Positions 1-6,150 of a stretch of DNA of 6,162 bases are shown one piece after another. The stretch lies in NCBI GenBank assembly GCA_029979405.1, contig JAPOHM010000091.1, positions 1 to 6,162 on the forward strand. The letters are read 5' to 3'. The position numbers and the translations under genes are program-made. Origin of the DNA: Methanobacteriota archaeon. GTDB taxonomy: Archaea; Thermoplasmatota; Poseidoniia; Poseidoniales; Poseidoniaceae. The notes below the pieces were generated by a model. That model did not search any database. It was not told where the DNA came from and worked only from the letters and a program-made list of their open reading frames with translations. Numbering within the stretch: position 1 is the first letter of the stretch; every line of letters starts with the position of its first letter.

Positions 1-1
1 G

Positions 2-1375
2 AAATTAATGGTGAGTTTCATTAGTTCATCTGGTGATGGTGTGGTCAATTCTCTCAGAGGGATTTACCAGCGCCAGTTGAACTATATTTGCAACGATCTA
101 AACGAAAAGTGCATAGCAAGCGGAATAGGTAATCCCGAAATTGGAGAAGAACATGATGCCGAAATATCCGTTCCGAATAAGTTTGATTCTACGGTTCATG
201 ACATAATCATAAATTCGTTTGAAAGAGAATTCCCTGAGCTCGTTTTTTCCGACGTAGGACGTAGAGCACCAAATCTTGAACGCTGGAAAAAGGATGTGAT
301 TCAGGAATTGGTTATCCTTAGGAAAGAGATTTCTAAAATATTAGAGATGGAAGAGTATGGAATTGGATTATCCATGCTCTTGGAAATTTTAGCAGAGTTT
401 GACGAACTTCAACCGATAGTTCCAAAATTACCGGACGCTAGTCATTCTTCGGAAAGTTTGAACAACTTACTTAATGAACATAGAGAATACAAAGAACAAT
501 TGTTATCAAAATTTAGACATGTAGAGCCATGGCTGAAATTAATTCCTCTCTATGTTCAGAGGAGAATTCCTGAATTGAGAGCATTAAAGAGATTGGCAAA
601 TGAATCTCAAGAATTTAGTCATGAGTTACTTGTGTACAAAAACAAACTTGATTTCATGTCAGAAATCCTTAGTACAATCGACGAGTGTTTTCCTAATTTT
701 GAGGAATTTAAAAATTCTGAGAATAAGTATGAGATTCTCATCGATTCAATTTCCAAATTCCAGAATTCAGGAAACATGGAATCAATGTATTTTGAAGGCA
801 TAAATGGCATCCTTAATTCAAAAGACCCCCCTGATCTGTTATCTCGGTTACGGAACTTACAGGAAGAAGCCCGACGGAGATTGAATAGGGCCCCAAAACA
901 AGAGGACAGTTATTCTGATGAGCAAATTCGAGAATTAACCTATTTAGTTCCACGATTTATGATTCTATTTTGGTACTCATTTGAAATGGATAAAGATATC
1001 ATTGCGCTGTATGAAACCTATGTTCGAATGTTTCATGATGACACTCAAAGCTCCGCAAGCGAAGGTTTTACAGGAAACTCATGGAGCGAGTTTCTCCACA
1101 TTATCGAAAATGCAGAGTCTCTTCCGTCTGGCTTCAAACACCTACTCTCGCTTGTAATGGGCATCACAAATTCGGACGAACGCTGTATTTTCTTTATCGA
1201 TGAGCCAGAGATATCTCTCCATATTGACTGGCAAAGAAAATTAATTGAACATCTCAGATTCTTGCTTGATGAAAGCCGAGAAGAATCTATGTTGCTGATT
1301 GCAACTCATTCACCTGATATCATCCTCTCTCATCTCGATGATGTAATCGATTTTAGTGTCCAACTGAACATTTAG
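2..1375 (+). CDS. ABC/OLD-like AAA ATPase (AAA_15/AAA_21 type), C-terminal part; 5' end outside the window
   Basis: This is the ATPase of a probable two-gene defence module. The frame is open to the window edge, so the Met at base 8 (numbered residue 1) is probably internal; no Walker A P-loop is present and it should lie upstream. The C-terminal half of an ABC-type ATPase is clear: a degenerate signature LPSGFKHLL (residues 372-380), Walker B CIFFIDEPE with D398 and catalytic E399, a D-loop-like ISLH after it, and an H-switch ATHSP (H434). Residues about 90-330 are charged and mostly helical, fitting the coiled-coil arm of OLD, RecF and SMC relatives. In these families the protein dimerises on ATP and controls a partner nuclease; that role here is inferred. 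The TOPRIM gene starts 8 bases after the stop. The signature has Phe where Glu or Gln is common. I am sure of the ATPase fold and less sure of the system. Confidence 0.88.
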   Translation, partial: KLMVSFISSSGDGVVNSLRGIYQRQLNYICNDLNEKCIASGIGNPEIGEEHDAEISVPNKFDSTVHDIIINSFEREFPELVFSDVGRRAPNLERWKKDVIQELVILRKEISKILEMEEYGIGLSMLLEILAEFDELQPIVPKLPDASHSSESLNNLLNEHREYKEQLLSKFRHVEPWLKLIPLYVQRRIPELRALKRLANESQEFSHELLVYKNKLDFMSEILSTIDECFPNFEEFKNSENKYEILIDSISKFQNSGNMESMYFEGINGILNSKDPPDLLSRLRNLQEEARRRLNRAPKQEDSYSDEQIRELTYLVPRFMILFWYSFEMDKDIIALYETYVRMFHDDTQSSASEGFTGNSWSEFLHIIENAESLPSGFKHLLSLVMGITNSDERCIFFIDEPEISLHIDWQRKLIEHLRFLLDESREESMLLIATHSPDIILSHLDDVIDFSVQLNI

Positions 1376-1380
1376 GTGAG
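1375..1380 (+). promoter_or_regulatory. Ribosome binding site GGTGAG for the TOPRIM gene
   Basis: GGTGAG begins on the last base of the ATPase stop codon (TAG, 1373-1375) and lies 3 bases before the ATG at 1384. The GGTGA core matches the archaeal anti-Shine-Dalgarno sequence. It supports the 1384 start and suggests that both genes are translated from one message. The spacer is shorter than usual. Confidence 0.55.
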
Positions 1381-1383
1381 AAA

Positions 1384-2214
1384 ATGGATTACCTCTGGAA
1401 AAGAGAAATAGCCAGATCAAAACTCCTAGGGCAACCTCCAAGAAGAGTTAACCGAATTATCCTAGAAGGCACTAGTGACAAAAAAATCTTTGACAAATTC
1501 TCAAATTCAAATTTGTATAATGTCCAGTGTTTGGATTCAAGAGTTCATGGTTACAATAAGCATGAAGTTGTAAAAGTCGTATCAGAGTCCCTTGATTGTT
1601 CAGAAACTCCGCTAACTATGGGCCTTGTTGATATGGATGGTGATATAGATGGGAAATTATTATCTAAGCATATTCATAGATACAATAACGAAATTTTGCC
1701 AAATCATGTAAAAGATTCTAGAAATGAGGCATGTGTTTTTTCCTTAATCAGTCGATTGATCGACAAGAACTGGAATTGGTTGGGGGAATTAGCATCAAAT
1801 CAATTACTCCCACATGATTGGAATGATTGGTGGAAAGTAGTGCTCAAGATATCAAAATTTAGAACTCACTTACTTATGTATAAACAAAGAAACGAAACCC
1901 CACCAGCACGATTTCCGAGCTGGGCAATTAGAATGGCGAAGATTACGAGTAGAGATCACGGATTTGAAGAGTGGTTAGACCTTTTCCTAAACAACAAAAA
2001 TCTACAGATAGAGCATGTCAACGATCATTGCTTGGAATCCACTGTCACAGACTTCATATTGTTCAGGACAAAAAATTTGCACCCTAGTATTGATAATTTG
2101 ATTTACCAGGTAAGGAATGCGCTATCCGACGCATTAATTGCAAAAATTAAGCAGACTAAGTTCTCTTTGGATTCTGTTCTAGCACACACAGGTCACCCAT
2201 TTGAATCTGACTAA
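1384..2214 (+). CDS. TOPRIM-like DUF4435 family protein, probable nuclease effector of the ATPase pair
   Basis: The 276-residue protein has the main TOPRIM landmarks. Near the N-terminus, RIILEGTSDKKIF (residues 24-36) supplies the metal-binding Glu E28 in the EGxxD form typical of DUF4435 and OLD nucleases. GLVDMDGD (residues 80-87) supplies the acidic D83-x-D85 pair, with D87 following. RNEACVF (113-119) resembles the conserved Glu-containing segment that follows in DUF4435 proteins, with E115. The C-terminal half is helical and rich in Trp and His, without a motif I recognise. DUF4435 proteins next to ABC-type ATPases are known from PARIS (AriA ATPase, AriB TOPRIM effector) and related OLD-like systems, where the ATPase holds or controls a nuclease that cuts DNA or tRNA. 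The 8-base gap and GGTGAG site point to one operon. The fold is fairly sure; the target and the exact system name are not. Confidence 0.8.
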   Translation: MDYLWKREIARSKLLGQPPRRVNRIILEGTSDKKIFDKFSNSNLYNVQCLDSRVHGYNKHEVVKVVSESLDCSETPLTMGLVDMDGDIDGKLLSKHIHRYNNEILPNHVKDSRNEACVFSLISRLIDKNWNWLGELASNQLLPHDWNDWWKVVLKISKFRTHLLMYKQRNETPPARFPSWAIRMAKITSRDHGFEEWLDLFLNNKNLQIEHVNDHCLESTVTDFILFRTKNLHPSIDNLIYQVRNALSDALIAKIKQTKFSLDSVLAHTGHPFESD

Positions 2215-2356
2215 ATTAAGTGAAACACTCATCAATTTAAATTTATTTTGATTCTAAATGCGAGTATGTCGCAAGTGTTCGAACCCCATTTTGGCAACTA
2301 ATGCCCGCAATTATCCTCTTAAACAAAGTTAAGATTGATTGACTAATTCACAGAGA

Positions 2357-2434
2357 TACACGAGGGGGTCCATGTATACGTATACGGCTCTATGGGTACC
2401 CACGAAAGCGTATACGAGCACAAGGGGTCCCCTT
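2357..2434 (+). repeat. Degenerate copies of the CACGAGGG/CCCTTGTG repeat
   Basis: TACACGAGGGGGTCC (2358-2371) matches the 5' arm found after the other genes, but its 3' arm is degenerate. GCACAAGGGGTCCCCTT (2418-2434) is a second unit with a short stem AAGGG (2422-2426) and CCCTT (2430-2434) around GTC. Between them are the two palindromes noted in the gap. These units sit about 140 bases after the TOPRIM stop rather than right behind it. Confidence 0.6.
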
Positions 2435-2497
2435 CAATATGGCAAAAATACTTCACTTGACTTCGTCTGTATACTGTTTGAAATATTAAGAACAGTT

Positions 2498-2507
2498 GAA
2501 ATATATG
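2498..2507 (+). promoter_or_regulatory. Candidate TATA-like promoter element of the membrane protein gene
   Basis: GAAATATATG lies about 36-45 bases before the ATG at 2543. If it is an archaeal TATA box, transcription would start near 2525-2530 and leave a short leader. It overlaps the second copy of the direct repeat TTGAAATAT (2496-2504). This rests on base composition and spacing only. Confidence 0.3.
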
Positions 2508-2528
2508 TCGCAAATAATTATCAGTAGT

Positions 2529-2534
2529 GGGGTG
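2529..2534 (+). promoter_or_regulatory. Weak ribosome binding site GGGGTG before the membrane protein gene
   Basis: GGGGTG lies 8 bases before the ATG at 2543 and is close to the GGAGGTG consensus. It supports that start, which is also where the first hydrophobic helix gains its basic N-terminal flank. Confidence 0.4.
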
Positions 2535-2542
2535 TCGAATTA

Positions 2543-3514
2543 ATGAAGAGGTTTCTTCAAGCAAACGGCAGATGGATTTTTTTTGTATCCGTAATCGGAA
2601 TTATATCATCAATCACATTAGGGAATTACGCTTGCCAAGAAAGTGGCATTGATGATGTAACTTCTAGTGAATGTTTCGAGAATACTTCATTGGAGAGTAT
2701 CTATGGTTTTTCCTGCGTGGGATTCTTGGTAAGCGGATTTTTTGTTCGATGGAAGGATTTGTTTTCTTCTATGAAGGATTTGTTTTCCCCTTTGAAGAGT
2801 TCAAATTACCTCAGACAGGTGGGTTGGTTCACATTGACCCTTGTCATAATTCTATATCCCTACCACGTAATTACGAACCCTGAGTGCTATGACGATGATT
2901 ATGATGATTGCGAAAGTGGTACTCTGGACTCCAATCTGTCAGTGGCGGGAATCGTTCTTATTGTGTTTTCATTAGCAATTCTTGGATTTACTGGTGGCCA
3001 ATCTGAATTCGGTGAAGACGATCCAATCGACATGAGATGGCTTGCAATTATAGCATCAGCGGCAGTATTATGGGGGTTATACTGGATTAGCAGTCTTTTC
3101 AGCGAATCTCTGATGGGTGAAGCTGTTATGACTAATTTCGGTGAAAATCCAATTGTCTGTTCAATACTGATTGTATGTGTGATGACAATATCCATTCTTG
3201 GCTACACACAATTTGATTGGTTGAGGCCTAATTCAAGAATTAAACTGTTGAGAGATACCAATGAAACTGCAAATGAAGAAATCATTAGAAAACCTTGTAG
3301 CAAATGTGGCAAGGAAATCCTCTCAAATCATGTAATATCGAAAACGGCAAAGGTTGCTACTTACACTCCAATAGGTACTTGGGTTGGAATGACAATTGGC
3401 ATGGCATTTGGAGGATTTCCCGGATTATTTTTGGGAGGATTAATGGGAGGAGCAGGCGGTATTGGAAAAGGGCTAGAAGAAAAAGCAGTCTGCTTCGATT
3501 GTAAATATGAGTAA
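2543..3514 (+). CDS. Six-helix membrane protein with a glycine zipper between two CxxC pairs, function unknown
   Basis: I do not recognise this family. Likely membrane helices lie at residues about 11-28, 53-69, 92-111, 132-150, 165-185 and 203-221, with a basic N-terminus (K2, R3, R10). That places both ends in the cytoplasm. Two predicted outside loops are acidic and hold paired cysteines (C31/C44; C115/C123 in a Asp-rich stretch), which could form disulfides. The cytoplasmic tail has CSKC (C252, C255), then a Gly-rich hydrophobic stretch at about 268-300 with repeated GG and GxxxG spacing, then CFDC (C317, C320) four residues from the end. The four cysteines could bind one zinc ion, with the glycine zipper as a long insertion. 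The loop after helix 2 carries a 7-residue tandem repeat (KDLFSSM, KDLFSPL). It has its own candidate promoter and lies between two defence modules, so an effector or accessory role is possible but unproven. Confidence 0.8.
   Translation: MKRFLQANGRWIFFVSVIGIISSITLGNYACQESGIDDVTSSECFENTSLESIYGFSCVGFLVSGFFVRWKDLFSSMKDLFSPLKSSNYLRQVGWFTLTLVIILYPYHVITNPECYDDDYDDCESGTLDSNLSVAGIVLIVFSLAILGFTGGQSEFGEDDPIDMRWLAIIASAAVLWGLYWISSLFSESLMGEAVMTNFGENPIVCSILIVCVMTISILGYTQFDWLRPNSRIKLLRDTNETANEEIIRKPCSKCGKEILSNHVISKTAKVATYTPIGTWVGMTIGMAFGGFPGLFLGGLMGGAGGIGKGLEEKAVCFDCKYE
2752..2793 (+). repeat. 21-bp in-frame tandem duplication inside the membrane protein gene
   Basis: GAAGGATTTGTTTTC occurs exactly at 2752-2766 and 2773-2787, giving two adjacent 21-base units (2752-2772 and 2773-2793). 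They encode KDLFSSM and KDLFSPL in the cytoplasmic loop after helix 2. Near identity in DNA suggests a recent duplication that kept the frame. Confidence 0.85.
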
Positions 3515-3522
3515 TTGCAACA

Positions 3523-3558
3523 CATTCACGAGGGTTTCACCATAATACCCTTGTGCAT
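3523..3558 (+). repeat. Hairpin copy of the intergenic repeat, 9 bases after the membrane protein stop
   Basis: The arms CACGAGGGT (3527-3535) and ACCCTTGTG (3547-3555) pair over 9 steps around an 11-base loop, with one G-T pair (3530 with 3552). After one mismatch, AT (3524-3525) pairs with AT (3557-3558). Its position right after a stop codon fits a transcript 3' end or a processing site, but no T-run follows as in a classical terminator. Confidence 0.75.
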
Positions 3559-3566
3559 GAAAAAGA

Positions 3567-3679
3567 CATTCACAAGGGTTCGCAGTCCGTCCTATACAAC
3601 GCTAGCGATACGAACGACCCAAACAAAACCGTTCCGTACAAGAATTGAGTTCGCATGGGTGTAAGGATAGACCCTTGTG
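3567..3679 (+). repeat. Second repeat unit and a distant complementary arm
   Basis: CATTCACAAGGGTTC (3567-3581) repeats CATTCACGAGGGTTT (3523-3537) with two changes, 44 bases downstream. Its arm CACAAGGGT (3571-3579) is the exact reverse complement of ACCCTTGTG (3671-3679), 91 bases further on. The stretch between includes the TACAACGCTA block and another GGGT/ACCC pair (3657-3660 and 3671-3674). It could be an expanded or interrupted copy of the same hairpin. Confidence 0.6.
3595..3609 (+). repeat. TACAACGCTANCGAT block, copy 1
   Basis: TACAACGCTAGCGAT differs from the copy at 6017-6031 at a single base. In both places it lies 13 to 16 bases after an arm of the CACRAGGG/CCCTTGTG repeat, so it may be part of a longer repeat unit. 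Confidence 0.6.
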
Positions 3680-3682
3680 ATT

Positions 3683-3712
3683 GATCCGATTTAATTATTC
3701 AATTATCGGATC
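3683..3712. promoter_or_regulatory. Perfect 8-bp inverted repeat upstream of the DUF262 nuclease gene
   Basis: GATCCGAT (3683-3690) and ATCGGATC (3705-3712) are exact reverse complements around a 14-base AT-only centre apart from one C. It ends 56 bases before the ATG at 3769. The AT-rich centre could be a TATA region, which would make this an operator over the promoter; a structured RNA leader is an alternative. No dedicated regulator gene is visible in the window. Confidence 0.45.
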
Positions 3713-3768
3713 TTTCCAGAACACTAGTAAACGGAATTGTTGTTAAACACCAAACAATAGCCTCTGAT

Positions 3769-5970
3769 ATGCCGGATGACCCTACCGCAGTCCATATGGA
3801 ATCCCGTATGAAATGTTTACAAAATATGCTGGGTGTTTCAAAATATGACATCCCTCCAATCCAACGAAACTACTCGTGGGATAAAGAAAATGCTGAACGA
3901 TTAATTTCTGATATTGAATCCTTCATGGACTCAGGAAAACCATGGCTTTTCATGGGCCCAATTGTAGAATTACATGATGAAGATACACAACTCTCCTTGA
4001 TCATGGATGGGCAACAGAGATATTCTACTCTCACGATCATGTTCTGTGCATTACGCGATTACCTGTGGTGGAAATATATCGAAAGATCAGAATCCTATCA
4101 GGCGGCCGTGCAGCAGCAAGCCATAGAGGGTGCTGCTGCCGGAGAAATTGAGGAAGAGGAATACCCTACAACTTTTGTTGCTGGCAATTACCAATTATTC
4201 GAGCCACCAGAAATCACTCACGAAAATATCGACTTCACGTATTACCCGGGCCAAGATACGTACCCTACAATACGCGACCTAGCCAGATGGATCAACAAAA
4301 CGATAATTGTAAACACAGACGATCCTGAAAACCCAATTCTGCGACTTACGCTTAAGAATGATGATAAGAGGCGATTGCAATTTCTTCAAAACCCACTATG
4401 GGATACTGTATACACTGTAGGTCTCAATAATGACAGAACGACTCCCCCTGGCCGGCTCGATCCTGAAAATCCAGAAACGGTTGAAGTGGGCCGGTCAAAT
4501 ATGTACAACAATTATGATTATTTTCTGAATTATTTCAATAAACAATTCTTGAGCTTTGGAACAGAAGTAACATATTGTAACTTTGACGATGGAGAATACA
4601 CTCCCATAATGATCAATCAGGGGGAGCAAGAAGTTGCAAAAACAGGTCGTATTCACACTGACCTACAACTCACAAATGCCTTCCGTTGGTTTCTCCGATT
4701 TGTGAAGGAAGAATGCTTTGCTAAGATGGCTTTGACGCAAATTATTGTCCATGATTGGCCAACTGCATATGATATATTCATCTCTACAAATATGGCAGGG
4801 AAGCCACTCAGTTTGGCAGATCTTGTTCGGGCTATGATCATCAGCAGACTTCACGGCCAGGAGGATGAAGTGCTTGAACAAGCATACGAAAATCTGAACA
4901 CGGTTGCTGAGGACGAATACCTTGAACACAAGCAAGAACAGAGTTTCATGCGTGCTCACTGGATTTCTCGAAATGCAGAGAAACAATCCGCTTCATCAAT
5001 CGCAAAATTATATGCTGATGAAATCAATGCTGCAGATGTCGACAGGCTTCTAGAAATCACTGCAGAAATTGCTGAAGATGTAGCGCATTATAATTCGGCA
5101 TGTAATCCGAATACTGCCACGCAAAATGGGAAAATAATGGATTCTTTCATACGCGCAGGATGTAGACAGCACATTCCATTGATGATGGCAGCATATCGCG
5201 CTGGATATAATGCAGAGCAATTGATGTCGATCCATGAAGTGGCAGAATGCCTGTATACTATTCATTACAAGGCTAGAAAGGGCAGCCCCTCAAAATATGA
5301 AGCCCTTTTTGCTGAGGCAAGTGGCGAGATCGTCGCAGGGAATGCTCCTAATGTTGTTGTAAACAATTTGTCAACAAAAGCAAAAGAGGATATTTTCCCA
5401 ACCCACAGTTTTGATAATTTTGAGGAAAATTTTGCAGGCATGGTAGATGACAAGGTAAACTGGTGGCACTACGTATTTCGTCGAATCGAGATCCATCTCC
5501 ATCAGGCTGATCACCACGGCGGTGGTGAGGTAAACGCACAATATCTCGTTGGTGACAACAGGGAGATCAATCTAGAGCATATTTTGCCTAAATCAATCAG
5601 ACAAAATAACGAGCATGGTCAATATTGGCAAGACCGTTTCGGAGCACATGGAGGACAACTACATGAAATGAATTTATGGAGAATCGGAAATCTAACATTA
5701 TTGGATAAGATTGGAAATCAAACAATAGCAGTTAACAAACATTTTCCATACAAGTTGCAAAATACATATCGTGAAATCGAAAGAAATGCTCATGGCGAAC
5801 CAGTTGAGGATGAAGGCGATGAAGGTGAAGATAAGAGGTGGTCATACCTTAAGCATACAAACCAACTCGCAGATTATGAACACTGGACCGTCGAGAATAT
5901 CAACAATCGCTCTGCTTGGCTTGGAACGCTGGCTCGTGAAATTTGGAATGCGATAGATCTTGATGGTTAA
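3769..5970 (+). CDS. DUF262-DUF1524 (GmrSD-like) fused NTPase and HNH nuclease
   Basis: The 733-residue protein has the two hallmark domains of single-chain GmrSD-type enzymes. The N-terminal DUF262 (ParB/sulfiredoxin-like) domain shows IPPIQRNYSW (residues 28-37) and MDGQQRYSTL (79-88) with the DGQQR nucleotide-binding motif. The C-terminal DUF1524 domain shows the HNH core: EHILPKS (E603, H604, P607), IGNLTLL (639-645, N641), then N650, N656 and K662. It ends with the WTVENINNRS...IW pattern usual for the family. The middle (about 140-560) is mostly helical; two acidic linkers lie near 118-132 and 678-688. Characterised relatives (GmrSD, BrxU, SspE) use NTP and cut modified, phosphorothioated or unmodified phage DNA; which substrate applies here cannot be read from the sequence. 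No ribosome binding site precedes the ATG, the first possible start after the in-frame TGA at 3682; M10 and M14 are alternatives, and the DUF262 motif follows either way. All key residues appear intact. Confidence 0.93.
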   Translation: MPDDPTAVHMESRMKCLQNMLGVSKYDIPPIQRNYSWDKENAERLISDIESFMDSGKPWLFMGPIVELHDEDTQLSLIMDGQQRYSTLTIMFCALRDYLWWKYIERSESYQAAVQQQAIEGAAAGEIEEEEYPTTFVAGNYQLFEPPEITHENIDFTYYPGQDTYPTIRDLARWINKTIIVNTDDPENPILRLTLKNDDKRRLQFLQNPLWDTVYTVGLNNDRTTPPGRLDPENPETVEVGRSNMYNNYDYFLNYFNKQFLSFGTEVTYCNFDDGEYTPIMINQGEQEVAKTGRIHTDLQLTNAFRWFLRFVKEECFAKMALTQIIVHDWPTAYDIFISTNMAGKPLSLADLVRAMIISRLHGQEDEVLEQAYENLNTVAEDEYLEHKQEQSFMRAHWISRNAEKQSASSIAKLYADEINAADVDRLLEITAEIAEDVAHYNSACNPNTATQNGKIMDSFIRAGCRQHIPLMMAAYRAGYNAEQLMSIHEVAECLYTIHYKARKGSPSKYEALFAEASGEIVAGNAPNVVVNNLSTKAKEDIFPTHSFDNFEENFAGMVDDKVNWWHYVFRRIEIHLHQADHHGGGEVNAQYLVGDNREINLEHILPKSIRQNNEHGQYWQDRFGAHGGQLHEMNLWRIGNLTLLDKIGNQTIAVNKHFPYKLQNTYREIERNAHGEPVEDEGDEGEDKRWSYLKHTNQLADYEHWTVENINNRSAWLGTLAREIWNAIDLDG

Positions 5971-5981
5971 ATTATGTCTGA

Positions 5982-6008
5982 TGTACACGAGGGGTTCCCT
6001 TGTGTACA
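5982..6008 (+). repeat. Strong hairpin copy of the intergenic repeat after the nuclease gene
   Basis: TGTACACGAGGG (5982-5993) and CCCTTGTGTACA (5997-6008) form a 12-step stem around GTT, with one G-T pair (5989 with 6001). It begins 12 bases after the stop codon at 5970. This is the best-formed copy in the window. It could act as a transcript 3' end or stability element; no T-run follows it. Confidence 0.8.
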
Positions 6009-6016
6009 CGGGCAAC

Positions 6017-6031
6017 TACAACGCTACCGAT
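6017..6031 (+). repeat. TACAACGCTANCGAT block, copy 2
   Basis: TACAACGCTACCGAT matches 3595-3609 at 14 of 15 bases. It lies between the two hairpins that follow the nuclease gene, showing that more than the hairpin arms is shared between gaps. Confidence 0.6.
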
Positions 6032-6046
6032 GAATGCATGTACGCA

Positions 6047-6065
6047 TACGAGGGGCTCCCTTGTA
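6047..6065 (+). repeat. Third hairpin copy of the intergenic repeat
   Basis: TACGAGGG (6047-6054) and CCCTTGTA (6058-6065) pair over 8 steps around GCT, again with a G-T pair at the same step (6050 with 6062). An outer imperfect pairing, CATGTACG (6037-6044) with CGTTCATG (6074-6081), 7 of 8 matching, could lengthen the structure. Confidence 0.7.
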
Positions 6066-6111
6066 CACACGCACGTTCATGTCTACCCTTCTTTTCGCAT
6101 AAACATAGTAG

Positions 6112-6119
6112 ATATAATA
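6112..6119 (+). promoter_or_regulatory. Possible TATA-like element of a downstream gene
   Basis: ATATAATA sits in an AT-rich stretch about 32-39 bases before an ATG at 6151. The spacing would suit an archaeal TATA box with a short leader. The support is weak because the region is AT-rich throughout. Confidence 0.25.
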
Positions 6120-6150
6120 ATTCAATAACTTATCTACACTGCAATACACT

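Larger units (their letters stand above)
2215..2542. other. Intergenic gap with repeats and a candidate promoter, no convincing gene
   Basis: This 328-base stretch has no credible gene. An AT-rich segment just after the TOPRIM stop (2231-2252, ATCAA...TTGAT ends with T runs) could end transcription. The middle (2357-2434) holds degenerate copies of the CACGAGGG/CCCTT repeat and two perfect palindromes, GTATACGTATAC (2374-2385) and GGGTACCC (2394-2401). The last 70 bases are AT-rich and contain a direct repeat TTGAAATAT (2478-2486 and 2496-2504) and a TATA-like sequence. Confidence 0.6.

Noticed and set aside
2275..2287. tRNA T-loop-like sequence GTGTTCGAACCCC
   Set aside because: The flanking bases do not form a 5-bp T stem, and no acceptor, D or anticodon arm can be placed upstream. 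It is not a tRNA, and I cannot support an attachment site.
2339..2527. 62-codon + strand frame in the gap, and a 73-codon frame on the opposite strand (2343-2564)
   Set aside because: Both run through the repeat units and palindromes, have low-complexity Tyr/Thr-rich products and no ribosome binding site. They look like by-products of the repeats.
2899..3195. 98-codon frame on the - strand
   Set aside because: It lies wholly inside the membrane protein gene, whose helices and Cys pairs are coherent; no independent support.
3523..3679. CRISPR array
   Set aside because: The repeats are few, unevenly spaced, short and diverged, and no cas genes are present.
3515..3768. Integron attC-like site between genes
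   Set aside because: Cassette-like spacing prompted the check. One GTTAAAC (3742-3748) fits the GTTRRRY core, but no matching RYYYAAC partner is placed correctly, and the hairpins after the genes lack these core sites.
4663..4986. 107-codon frame on the - strand inside the DUF262 gene
   Set aside because: It is antisense to a gene with intact family motifs on both sides and shows no recognisable domain.
5982..6008. Classical intrinsic terminator
   Set aside because: The stem is strong, but the bases after it (CGGGCAACTACAACG) contain no T-run, so it is listed as a repeat hairpin with possible 3'-end function.
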